Shown in pieces: positions 1-9,793 of a stretch of DNA of 64,000 nucleotides. This DNA comes from Paulinella micropora (Eukaryota > Cercozoa > Imbricatea > Euglyphida). The notes beneath the pieces are model-generated. The model was not told where the DNA came from, did not search any database, and was given only the letters and a program-made list of their open reading frames with translations. The position numbers and the translations under genes are program-made. How positions within the stretch are numbered: the first letter of the stretch is position 1; each line of letters opens with the position of its first letter. The stretch spans positions 590,822 through 654,821 of the forward strand of contig BJOX01000009.1 in assembly GCA_009731375.1 (NCBI GenBank). The letters are read 5' to 3'.

Positions 1-176
1 GGCCCGTCTGGAAGTGTTGGAACTGCCCTTGCGGGGGTGTCATTAGAGCTTATCGTCAATTCTTCGTACTCCCCTCACGGGTGAGACGATGGAGGCGCAT
101 GTGCAGAAATGCATCAGCCATTGACAGAGAAGCACTATTATTATTATTATTGTTATTATCATTATTATTATTATCG
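1..176 (+). mobile_element. SINE copy, 5' end outside the window
   Basis: About 135 bases of a dispersed repeat followed by a (TTA)n tail. The same body recurs in the opposite orientation at 50,685-50,788, 53,805-53,889, 55,625-55,754 and 56,417-56,575. The copy near 55.8 kb still carries a tRNA-like head, so I read the family as a tRNA-derived SINE with an ATT-type tail. Here the head lies upstream of the window start. Confidence 0.6.
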
Positions 177-664
177 TAGATGTATCTAACAAATTTTCCT
201 CGTCACATATATGTATTAATACATGCATGCATACGTATGTCTGTCTGTCTGTCTGTATGTATGTATGTATGTATGTATGTATGTACGCATGTATGTATGT
301 ATGTACGTACGTATGTACGTACGTACGTACGTACATTACGTACATACGTACATACGTACCTATGTATGTATGTACTTATATATGCATGCATTTATGTATG
401 TATGTATGTATGTATGCATGTATGTATGTATGTATTTATGTATGTATGTATGTATGTGCGTATGTACGTACACGTATGTACGTACACGTATGTACGTACG
501 TGCGTACGTACGTACTTACGTACGTGTATGTATGTATGTATGTGTGTATGTATGTATGTAGGTAGGTAGGTAGGTAGATAGGTAGGCAGGTATGTATGTA
601 TGTATGTATGTATGTATATATGTATATGTATGTATGTATGTATGCATGTATGTATGCATGTATG

Positions 665-698
<34 letters not shown>

Positions 699-716
699 TG
701 TATGTATGTATATATG

Positions 717-750
<34 letters not shown>

Positions 751-895
751 TGTATGAATGTATGTACGTATGTATGTTTGTATGTTTGTATGTCTGTATC
801 TCTGTATTGTATTCTGTATGTATGTATGTATGTATGTATGTATGTATGTATGTTTGTATGTTTGTATGTCTGTATGTCTGTATGTTTGTATTCTG

Positions 896-926
<31 letters not shown>

Positions 927-1012
927 TGTATGTACGTATGTATGTATGTATGCATCCATGTATGTATGTATGTATGTATGTATATGTAGGGTCCAGATCA
1001 ACTGATCAAGGC
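177..1012. repeat. ATGT/ACGT tetranucleotide arrays
   Basis: Imperfect (ATGT)n with blocks of ACGT, CTGT, TTTGT and GGTA variants. All frames on both strands stay open as Tyr/Met/Val/Cys or Thr/His/Ile repeats, which is a property of the tetranucleotide and not evidence for a gene. Confidence 0.9.
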
Positions 1013-2539
1013 CGTGCGCTTGGTATATACATACACACATACATACATACATACATGCATACATACCTACCTACCTACCTACCTACCTACCTACCTACCT
1101 ACCTACCTACCTACCTACCTACTTACTTACTTACATGCATGCATGCATACATACATGCATGCATACATACATACATACATACATACATACATACATGCAT
1201 GCATGCTGCATGCATGCATGGCATACGTACATACGTACATACATACATACATGCATACATACATACATACAAACATACAAACATACATACAAACATATAC
1301 ATACATACATACATACATACATACATACATACATACATACATGTGGGTGTAGGTGGTGGGAGAGGCGTGGGGCGTACATACATACATACATACATACATA
1401 CGTACATACATACATACATGCATACATACATACATACATGCATACATACATACATACAAACATACAAACATACATACAAACAAATACATACATACATACA
1501 TACATACATACATACATGTGGGTGTAGGTGGTGGGAGAGGCGTGGGGCGTACATACATGCATACATGCATACATACATGCATACATACATGCATACATAC
1601 ATACATACATACATACATAGATACATACATGCGCATATATGCATACATACATGCATGTGGGTGTAGGTGGTGGGAGAGGCGTGGGGCGTACATACATACA
1701 TACATACATACATACATGCATACATGCATACATACATGCATACATACATACATACATACATACATACATACATACATACATACATACATGCGCATACATG
1801 CATACATATATGCATGTGGGTGTAGGTGGTGGGAGAGGCATGGGGCCGCTACCCAGAACACACATACATACATACATACATACATACATACATACATACA
1901 TACATACATACATACATACATGCGTACATACATGCATGTGGGTGTAGGTGGTGGGAGAGGCGTGGGGCGTACATACATGCATACATACATACATACATAC
2001 ATACATACATGCGTACATACATGCATGTGGGTGTAGGTGGTGGGAGAGGCATGGGGCCGCTACCCAGACCACACATACATACATACATACATACATACAT
2101 ACATGCGTACATACATGCATGTGGGTGTAGGTGGTGGGAGAGGCATGGGGCCACACACATACATACATACATACATACGTACATACATGCATATATGCAT
2201 ACATACATACATACATACATACATACATACATACATACATACATACATGCGTACATACATGCATGTGGGTGTAGGTGGGAGAGGCGTGGGGCCGCCACCC
2301 AGAACACACACATACATACATACATGCATACATGCATACATACATACATACATACATGCGCACATACATACATACATGCGTACATACATAATGCATCATG
2401 TGGGTGTAGGTGGTAGGAGAGGCATGGGGCCGCCACCCAGAACACACACACACACACACATACATACATACATACATACATACATACATACATACATACA
2501 TACATACATACATGCGTGCATACATGCATGCGGGTGTAG
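1013..2539. repeat. Composite array: CATA microsatellite plus ten copies of a ~33-bp G-rich island
   Basis: (CATA)n blocks of 60-150 bp alternate with a conserved island that reads gtgggtgtaggtggtggg and continues agaggcRtggggc. Copies start near 1343, 1518, 1657, 1816, 1938, 2027, 2121, 2264, 2400 and 2531. Several copies extend further with a cgctacccagaac-like segment. Only the last copy continues into non-repetitive sequence, so the others look like truncated duplicates of its left edge. A plus-strand acceptor-like TGTAG sits at the same point in every copy. Confidence 0.85.
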
Positions 2540-2608
2540 GTGGTGGGAGAGGCATGGGGCCGCTACCCAGAACTGGCGCTTTGTATTGCGGAGCTGCACT
2601 TGCCATAA
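2540..2608 (+). other. Possible terminal exon copied by the upstream array
   Basis: After the acceptor-like TGTAG the sequence reads in one frame as [24 protein letters not shown] residues and reaches a TAA at 2606-2608. The first part is what the nine upstream islands repeat. The composition is protein-like and unlike the surrounding microsatellite. There is no other evidence for transcription, and the partner exons are not visible. It could equally be a non-coding island. Confidence 0.2.
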
Positions 2609-2695
2609 TGACCAGATAGATAGATAGATAGGTGGGTAGGTAGGTAGGTAGGTAGGTATGTATGTAGGTAGGTAGGATAGATAGATAGATAGATG

Positions 2696-2726
<31 letters not shown>

Positions 2727-2821
2727 GGATGGATGGATGGATGGATGGATGGATGGATAGATAGATGGATAGATAGATAGATAGATAGATAGATAGGTAG
2801 GTAGGTAGGTAGGTAGGTAGG

Positions 2822-2860
<39 letters not shown>

Positions 2861-2949
2861 ATAGATTTGTTTGGTCCATCAGCGCTGCATCCGAGGACAT
2901 AGGCATTCATTCTACCCCGTTACCCAAAGGTAACTGGGCAGCGGGCTGG

Positions 2950-2983
<34 letters not shown>

Positions 2984-3057
2984 TAATATATATAATATAT
3001 ATATAATGTATATATATATGTATAGGTAGATAGATAGATAGATAGATACATACATAC

Positions 3058-3107
<50 letters not shown>

Positions 3108-3168
3108 TGATAGATAGATAGACAGATAGATAGACAGAAAGATAGACAGATACAATAGATAGACAGAC

Positions 3169-3216
<48 letters not shown>

Positions 3217-3387
3217 CCTAATCTCCCATGTCGCATCAATACGTCTTATTAATAAATGGCGTGTTGAGATCGTCCATCTCTAATATTAATAAAGTAAAGT
3301 ACGACCCTCTCGTTGTCCAGTGCTGTCAAGGTACTTACGGTGTGAAGGGTAGGTAGGTAGGTAGGTAGGTAGGTAGGTAGGTAGGTA

Positions 3388-3432
<45 letters not shown>

Positions 3433-3521
3433 GTCTATCTATCTATCTATCTCGCACCAGAAGACAAGCAGGGTAGGTAGGTAGGTATATCTGTCTATCT
3501 ATCTATCTATCTATCTATCTG

Positions 3522-3572
<51 letters not shown>
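2609..3572. repeat. GATA/GGTA/TATA and CTAT arrays with short unique islands
   Basis: (GATA)n, (GGTA)n and (GGAT)n to about 2860, a short unique stretch, (TA)n near 2950-3015, more (GATA)n to 3215, then unique sequence to about 3345 and (GGTA)n/(CTAT)n up to 3572. No gene is seen. Confidence 0.85.
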
Positions 3573-4251
3573 CGAAATCAGAAGCTCCTTTTTTCTGACA
3601 TTAGTCGATATTTCATCAGTTGATCTTATCACTTACTCCACGGAGCGAACCAAGGCCACTTGAGGTGTCACTGACCCTCCCTTGGGCTTGGTTTTTTGAA
3701 ATGGGTGCCATCTGTCGACAGACAGACAGAGAATTAGGGGATGGTGTGGGTGTGCTGGGCCAGTGGTGGGGTGCCTTATGTGTGCCTAGCCATACGCCTA
3801 TAAGTCACATGCCGAAATAGCGACGGGAAGCACAATCCTGTTCCCTCAGGGTGCCCTTTCTCGCTTGTTGAGCCCGGAATAAAACCCACAGTGCTCTGTC
3901 GGTTTATACTAGACTGTCGAANNNNNNNNNNCAGGGTGCCCTTTCTCGCTTGTTGAGCCCGGAATAAAACACACAGTGCTCTTTCGGTTTATACTAGACT
4001 GTCGAACAGTCTCGAAACTCCATCTGCTTACTGGGTCCTCTGTAATGGAGGTGGGAGCTCGTTCTGCAAGGGGCGCTTACGGAACGAGCCCTGGCCCCGC
4101 CTGATACTAGGAAGGTTTGGTATCGCCTGTATCAGTCACTTCCGTGCAAACATCACGGCTTAGCTGGGCATCGGGTTAATACTTTACCCACAGACTTCAT
4201 GGTTGACGAAATCAGAAGCTCCTTTTTTCTGACATTAGTCGATATCTCATC
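3573..4251. repeat. Dispersed repeat bounded by 45-bp direct repeats
   Basis: The 45 bases at 3573-3617 recur at 4207-4251 with one mismatch. Between them lies a non-coding sequence whose first part (about 3646-3850) occurs again at 16,187-16,388. It contains a hairpin near 4050-4095 whose arms are GCTCGTTC and its complement GAACGAGC. Either this is a small mobile element with terminal or target direct repeats, or it is one unit of a larger tandem family. No coding potential is visible. Confidence 0.5.
3922..3931. other. Assembly gap flanked by a 75-bp near-duplicate
   Basis: Ten N. The 75 bases before the gap (3847-3921) and after it (3932-4006) differ at only two or three positions, so the join may be a false duplication made when two overlapping contigs were placed in tandem. 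Confidence 0.8.
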
Positions 4252-4674
4252 TATCTACCTTCGAAAAAGAAAAGTGCTCACGGGACACTTCAAGTGAAAA
4301 ATAGTTAGTAGGTCGTTCTCCAAAGGCTGCGAAGAAATAATGAAATACATCATACTTCCGTTTATTTATACTACTAGTGAAAGTAATTATTATAAAAAAC
4401 CATAGTGTTGGTTTAAAATTAAGTGCTGTAAACTGCAAAGGGGCGCCCTACGCCAACCCCGCGCTGCCGACCCCGCCTCGCAGCGCGATAGCGCGGCGAG
4501 GCGGGATCGGCGTGTGACATTGACCGGTTCACCGTGAGTGATCCTCTAGGAATTCACAATGAGTCATAAAATCATTTAGCTGTGCCATAATATCATCTTC
4601 AACTAGCGTTAAATTGCCAGTTGCTCACGATGCTGTTCCTCTTCTGCTTTTGCAGTGATGAGCAGAGTTCCCTT
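4252..4674. other. Unique non-coding stretch with a GC-rich palindrome
   Basis: AT-rich sequence without a supported gene. At 4466-4481 and 4496-4511 are 16-bp inverted arms (GCCGACCCCGCCTCGC and a near-perfect complement) around a 14-bp loop rich in GCGC. It resembles in style, but not in sequence, the palindromes at 26.1 and 60.6 kb. Confidence 0.5.
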
Positions 4675-4969
4675 GGTATTACTGGGTACATTCAAGTGTC
4701 AAACTCAGACATCAAATTTGAGTTAAGGGTAGGATTTCAGCATTATTAGCGGTCAGATTTTAGATTAGATGCCAGAATTCAAATTAATTCAATTTAACGG
4801 ACGGTAACCTTTCGCAAAATTAATACAGATTTTGCAGACGTATATAGCCTTTAAATTTAACTAATTTGAATTCTGACCACTAATTCGAAATCTGACCGCT
4901 AATCTGAAATCTAGCCGTTAACTGAAATTCGATGGCTGAGTTTGACACTTGAATGTACGTAGTAATAAC
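4675..4969. mobile_element. MITE-like element with ~34-bp terminal inverted repeats
   Basis: The left end (4675-4708) and right end (4936-4969) are inverted copies over about 34 bases with few mismatches. Both contain ACATTCAAGTGTCAAACTC or its complement. The 295-bp interior is AT-rich, has no ORF and is itself partly self-complementary (AAATCTGACCGCTAAT-type segments). Size and structure fit a non-autonomous DNA transposon. The superfamily cannot be named. Confidence 0.6.
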
Positions 4970-5162
4970 GCTGACCTAGCCGGATGCTGATGATCTCTTC
5001 CGGTCGCAGCGTAGGCTCTCTAACCAGATGTCGGACAATCCTCAAGTTCCGCCTGCGATCCGTACGTCAGCGCTTTATATTAATACAACCACATGAAGAT
5101 CTGCGCCCTTCTGGCCAAGATCTTACGACGCTGTGGCATGGTCAAATTAATCATTCATCATC

Positions 5163-5249
5163 ATGAGTCTGGTCGGATTGAGTCCGGCACACAGTCCAGC
5201 TTTCGCCTCCACGGCGGCAGCTTTTGCCTCCCTCGCCTTAGCCTCTCTC
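5163..5249 (-). pseudogene. 3' part of an ORF split by the copia insertion
   Basis: On the minus strand this continues, in frame across the 5-bp target site, the ORF at 12,817-13,096 and runs about 30 more codons through an Ala/Lys/Glu-rich segment to a stop. It therefore belonged to that ORF before the retrotransposon landed. The sequence below the stop shows no clear continuation. Confidence 0.5.
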
Positions 5250-5560
5250 CGTTGTAATGTACTATTAATACCCGTTACTCCACCTAGTCAATTTACCGGT
5301 AATTTGGATAGTCTTAGTCATAGGCAGGTTCATAGGCCGGACAGTTATTAATACCTTTATTACTGACAAGGACACTTTCTAGAGTATTCGCGAATCATAG
5401 TCTGGAATGCCTAGAATCAAATGAGTATTACCATTCTGTAAAGGTCATAACATCATAAATTTGTGTGACCCAAAGTCATTAAAAGTCATTTCTTAGGTTA
5501 TTATTTACCCTTAGCAGGGTAGCTTCCCTAAACTCTGCGTTTGAGTGATAGATTACTTTG
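5250..5560 (+). repeat. Left LTR of the copia element
   Basis: 311 bp, repeated at 12,500-12,816. The boundaries are set by where identity ends and by the CTCTC target duplication. With those limits the LTR starts CGTTGTAATG and ends GATTACTTTG, not the usual TG...CA. A weak terminal inverted match (GTAAT/ATTAC) is present. Confidence 0.9.
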
Positions 5561-5563
5561 GTT

Positions 5564-6445
5564 ATGAACCTTGTCAAGGAGGCAAGCGTGCCAAAGCACG
5601 TATTGAGTCAAGTGGACATATTCGAGGGCAACGACCAAAGCTTTTGGCCTTGGTCAAGCAAGTTTCAGAAGCACATGCAGGGGATATCTGTCCACGTGGC
5701 AGAGATGGTATCTGTGGCATTAGCCGACCCAGCTAAAGCCAAAAGGGATTTTCCTTACGACGAAGCAAGGGCTAAGACGGCAGAAGACTTAGAAGAGCCC
5801 GACACGCCCATAAGTGATAGTGAGGAAGATGAAGAGTCAGACACCTCTCAGAGAGGAAGACAGAGACCCCAGACAAAGAAAGAAGATATCAAACAGCCAG
5901 AAGGTTGGGATAAAATGACAGCAGAACAAAAGAGAGAGTGGAAAGAGAAAGAAGCAAGGAAAAAGAAAAGACAAAGTATGAAACAACACACAAGAAGAAA
6001 GACAGCTATCCGCAAAGAGAAGAAATATTATGAAAGGATGAAAACTTTGCAGTTATGTCTGTCTGTGGCTTTTTCCAAAGACAATGTATCTAATTTCCTG
6101 CGAACACAGAAGACGAAAGGACCCATTGAAGAGTTGATAGTAGTAAGAGATCAATGGGGAGGCATTTCCGGAGCAGGTAGGTACATGTTAGAGGAAGAGT
6201 TTGAGAGAACGAGACCAAGGGCAGGTCAGAGGTATGTAGACTGGCTAAATGAATTTCTCGCAAAGAAAATCCAGCTTGAAAGTTTACGTGGGGCGCCATT
6301 TTCCGATGAGGAAGCAAAGAGAAAGCTATTTAAGAAATTGCGCTACCATCCAGCTTTCGGGGATAAATTTCAGGTGGACCACTATGATCTCCCGGCCAGA
6401 CTAAGACCAAATTTCTCGGAACTATGCGAAGCATCTAGGGAATGA
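5564..6445 (+). CDS. Gag, N-terminal part (copia)
   Basis: The ATG at 5564 lies only four bases after the left LTR, leaving almost no leader. The protein is about 293 residues: a Trp-containing start (SFWPWSSKF), a very acidic Ser/Asp/Glu stretch near residues 75-95, a Lys/Arg-rich basic helix region, then a conserved-looking segment containing YVDWLNEFLAKK that fits a copia Gag capsid fold. The frame stops at TGA 6443-6445 and resumes without shift at 6446. The role is assembly of the virus-like particle. Confidence 0.75.
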   Translation: MNLVKEASVPKHVLSQVDIFEGNDQSFWPWSSKFQKHMQGISVHVAEMVSVALADPAKAKRDFPYDEARAKTAEDLEEPDTPISDSEEDEESDTSQRGRQRPQTKKEDIKQPEGWDKMTAEQKREWKEKEARKKKRQSMKQHTRRKTAIRKEKKYYERMKTLQLCLSVAFSKDNVSNFLRTQKTKGPIEELIVVRDQWGGISGAGRYMLEEEFERTRPRAGQRYVDWLNEFLAKKIQLESLRGAPFSDEEAKRKLFKKLRYHPAFGDKFQVDHYDLPARLRPNFSELCEASRE

Positions 6446-7513
6446 TGGTTAATGTGGGAAGAAAAAGAAAGACGTAACAATTTCCGTGAGAGAAAAACTC
6501 AAATTCGCAAAGACAACAACAAGAAATCTCGGGATGGCAAGCAGCGGCAAGAGACCAATCTCCTGATGGATAATAAAGGGAAAAGGGGAGACAATAAACC
6601 GGGACCAAAGACAGCTCCAAACTGGACGCTCAAAGTCACGTGTTTCGGATGTGATGCCAAAGGCCATACCATGAGATATTGTCCGGTGATTTCGGAAAAG
6701 TTCCGCAAAGAAGGAAAATTAAAACGGAATCAAACGGAAGACAAAGGCACGGAACAAGAAAAGAACGAACAAAAGAACAATTACAAAAACAAAAAGAAAC
6801 CCTTTCATAAGAAAAAGAAAGCACTCACTTTGATAACAACCGGCAACGACAAAAACGAAGACGAACAAAGTGACTCTGATACAAACGTTGCTTTAATCCA
6901 TATGGGGAACACTTATGATAAGAGCGATGATGATGAGGAAGAAAGAGAAAGAGATGACGAGCAACCAAGCTCACCTCATCACAAATCTACAAGTCCCCAA
7001 GCCCTTTTGAACGATACAAAGACTACACCTAGGGTAGGGAATAGACATAGTGAGAGTGGAGAAGGACGGGAAGTGCGGTTAGTATCGGCCACCCTACGAG
7101 GTCCCTCCTCACTACGGGGAGAAGGCAAGGAAGAGCGGTTAGTATCCGCCACCCCACGATGTTCCCCAGTCACCCCTAACCCTAACGAAACTCCTTTGAG
7201 GCTTGAGAGTTCTTACGGAGTCACGCCTGACACAAAATGTGCCGGAATAAACAGACGCAAAAAACCGTGTAATGTTTCCGTTGAAAAATCAAAAGGAAAA
7301 GGAATATACGCAAATCACGCGAAACGATTATCTTATGCGAGGTACTGCGGATATCACGCCACACAAGACCCAGATTATCCGGAGTTGGATTTGTCGGTAA
7401 GTCCCGTGTTGCGTCCCCTCAAATCTACTTACTACCCAGACGAACGAGGTCTTAAAGCTGCGGCATTGGAAAAGTCTCATAAATTACGCAAAGACTCTTT
7501 TCGGGGAATTTGA
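6446..7513 (+). CDS. Gag, C-terminal part with zinc knuckle
   Basis: Same frame as the upstream gag piece. It carries one CCHC zinc knuckle, CFGCDAKGHTMRYC (C-x2-C-x4-H-x4-C), at about residues 74-87 from the M at 6452, preceded by a basic Lys/Arg/Asn-rich stretch. Nucleocapsid knuckles bind the element RNA. The rest is charged and low-complexity and ends at TGA 7511-7513. A 195-nt open stretch in another frame (7510-7704) may be the displaced continuation. Confidence 0.8.
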   Translation, partial: WLMWEEKERRNNFRERKTQIRKDNNKKSRDGKQRQETNLLMDNKGKRGDNKPGPKTAPNWTLKVTCFGCDAKGHTMRYCPVISEKFRKEGKLKRNQTEDKGTEQEKNEQKNNYKNKKKPFHKKKKALTLITTGNDKNEDEQSDSDTNVALIHMGNTYDKSDDDEEERERDDEQPSSPHHKSTSPQALLNDTKTTPRVGNRHSESGEGREVRLVSATLRGPSSLRGEGKEERLVSATPRCSPVTPNPNETPLRLESSYGVTPDTKCAGINRRKKPCNVSVEKSKGKGIYANHAKRLSYARYCGYHATQDPDYPELDLSVSPVLRPLKSTYYPDERGLKAAALEKSHKLRKDSFRGI

Positions 7514-7643
7514 AACTTTACGTGACACCAAAATTTCCACAAGTCCACAAGTCTCGCAAAATATTCCGCAACAACCACGCAAACATAATCCATTTTCTAG
7601 TCAGCGGACCGGCCAGAGCAGAGAAGGTAGAGAAGAGAGTGGA

Positions 7644-8558
7644 GTGGATGAGGGAGAGCAACGACTTGGGCCCACTTCTGTCAACAAGTTTGGCAACCAA
7701 ATAGGTCCCACCTCACAACAACTCCAAATCTCTAGTCCTAGACCAATCACAGCACTCCCACCAACACAGACAACAAACACGCAACCCATCAACCCTCCCG
7801 TCATAACCTTCAAAGATATAAATGAAATAGCTAAAACGTTGATGAATGAGTGCGTGAGGGGAATGAATGGAGAAGTGATGCGTGTCGTGAGTGGCGAGCT
7901 AGAGAGAGATGACTTTTTGACTGACATAGTAAGAGCAATAGAAGGAGTGTACTTGGAGAGAGCAGTCAGACAGAGTCCCATCACTACACCTCCACAACTC
8001 ACAGAAGAGGGACAAGGTGAGGGTAGAGGAGTCTCTGAGGGTGAACTAGAAACAGAGACAGAGACAGAAGGAGAGACAGAGCATGTACTGATACATGTGA
8101 GAAAAAGAGTGATGAAAAAGAGAGACATGACAGTACAGGATAGTGGAGCAAGCACAGACATATCATGCAGAGAAGACAGATTGACGGATGTCGATGAGAT
8201 AGACCCGGTAGAACTACTGACAGGTAATGGAGAAAGGGAGTTGAGTAAGTCAGGAAGAGCTAGGCTGACTGTGATAGATGGGAAAGGAAGGCCTAGAGCA
8301 GTAGAAAAGAAGATGTTACTCGACACTACCTTACCAGTTAGCATAGTCTCTACAGGACAGATGGACCACAGACACAACAGATCAGTCATCCACCAAAACG
8401 GACAGTTAGTAATACTCAAACACCCCATCCACATTAACGAGAGTGACATATTAGTAAGGGGAAGATTAACTAAGAGTATGATATATAGATGGGATGACGA
8501 ATATGATGAACCATTGAAAGTCAACGAAAGATATGATCCTTTCGCAACAAGGGGGTAG
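7644..8558 (+). CDS. Aspartic protease region of Pol (copia)
   Basis: The frame differs from gag. The retropepsin active-site motif is VQDSGASTDIS at about residues 165-175, with DSGAS as the catalytic Asp-Ser-Gly. The following residues (ARLTVIDGKG..., LLDTTLPVSIVSTGQM) look like the beta-strands and the 'gag-pre-integrase' approach seen in copia Pol. The upstream 160 residues are a Pro/Gln/Glu-rich linker. The frame closes at TAG 8556-8558 while the integrase frame is already open over the same bases, as expected for a single frameshift. Confidence 0.8.
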   Translation: MDEGEQRLGPTSVNKFGNQIGPTSQQLQISSPRPITALPPTQTTNTQPINPPVITFKDINEIAKTLMNECVRGMNGEVMRVVSGELERDDFLTDIVRAIEGVYLERAVRQSPITTPPQLTEEGQGEGRGVSEGELETETETEGETEHVLIHVRKRVMKKRDMTVQDSGASTDISCREDRLTDVDEIDPVELLTGNGERELSKSGRARLTVIDGKGRPRAVEKKMLLDTTLPVSIVSTGQMDHRHNRSVIHQNGQLVILKHPIHINESDILVRGRLTKSMIYRWDDEYDEPLKVNERYDPFATRG

Positions 8559-9793
8559 AAGGGGAGGGAAGCCCCACAAATGAGAACAAAAACGAGACAA
8601 GTAAGCATGACGTAAATAAGAGAGAGAAAGAATTACACGTAGATATAGTATTATATGAAGCTTACCCCAGAAAGTCAGACAAACCTAGAAAGATAGGAAT
8701 CAAGCTTTTTCACTATGCCTGTGGGCATTATGGGTTAACAAAGATGCGCCTATTGGCAAAAATTTTGAACATTAAGTTAGTTGGTGACGAGAGCGATGTG
8801 AGATTTTGCGAATCTTGCATGATAGGAAAGTCTAAACGTTTGCCACGTTTTGGAGTTAATACAATAGAAAGAGCCCAAAAGCCAGGTATAATTCTACACA
8901 TAGACACATCAGGACCGTGGGCAACTAGATCAATAGGTGGTAAACGGTATAAATTTTTGGTCACCGACGACTACTCACTGTTCATTCTTGACTTTTATTT
9001 AGCCCATAAGAATGAGTTTGTAGATTGCTTAAAACAAGCTGTAGCCTTTTATGAGAGACAGACAGGAAACAAAGTAAAGGAAATTCGCGCAGATCAAGAA
9101 TTCCATATTCCGGAGGAAGTCATTAAGTGGTGGAAAAATATTCGCTTTATTTGGAAAACCTCCGCGACAAACGATAAAGACGGGAATCCTATTGCGGAAA
9201 AAGTGAATGATATTACGGCGGGGCCTGCACGAGCAATGAGATATCACGCTAAATTACCGCCGCAATTCTGGGCAGAATTAGAACACGCAGCAACAACCAT
9301 TCACAACATACTACCGGCAATTCACGGGGAACGCAAAGGAATTTCGCCTTATGAGCAGCTGTTAGGTAGAAAACCAACACTCTTTCATTTAAAACCAATA
9401 GGATGTATGGGTGTGTTACATATACCTAAGACTAAAGTGCGGAAGGGAGAGTACAGAGGGAAAAAGGTGATGCTAGTAGGATATGATCTATTTCGGGAAC
9501 TATACCGCGTATGGGATGGTAAGAAGATAATTTCCGGAGTGAGAGATGTGAGATTTAATATTCACAAAATCGGTAAACAAGCTCATCCTCCTAAACTAGT
9601 GTCGTGGGATAATGATGACTCTGAGGGGGAGAATGAGAATGAGAGCGAGCAACCACACACATCTCCACAAGCGTCACCACCCCAATCACCACCCCAATCA
9701 CCACCTCAATCACCTAAGTCACCGCACAACGTCAACAACGACCACCCAACAACACACTTTGATGAAGTTGAGGGGGAAGACAGAGAATGTTGA
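8559..9793 (+). CDS. Integrase region of Pol (copia)
   Basis: The open frame extends upstream of the first ATG (8744). A zinc-binding start is visible as HYACGHYG ... CESC (the H/H and C/C pairs of the HHCC finger). The RNase-H-fold core shows the first catalytic Asp in ILHIDTSGPW, the second in EIRADQEFH and a Glu in NPIAEKVN. The usual NGG and QNG contexts of the second and third residues have changed, so activity is doubtful. KVMLVGYDLFRELYRVWD is the typical copia post-core motif. A Ser/Pro/Gln-repeat tail follows, and the frame stops at 9793 inside the overlapping RT frame. Confidence 0.9.

Noticed and set aside
180-2906. Very long open frames of Tyr/Met/Val/Cys or Thr/His/Ile repeats on both strands
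   Set aside because: A tetranucleotide without stop codons keeps all frames open. The frames overlap on both strands and have no other sign of coding.
7601-8608. 335-codon minus-strand frame opposite the protease region
   Set aside because: The plus strand carries the recognisable copia protease in the same place. The minus frame is Ser/Leu-rich shadow sequence.
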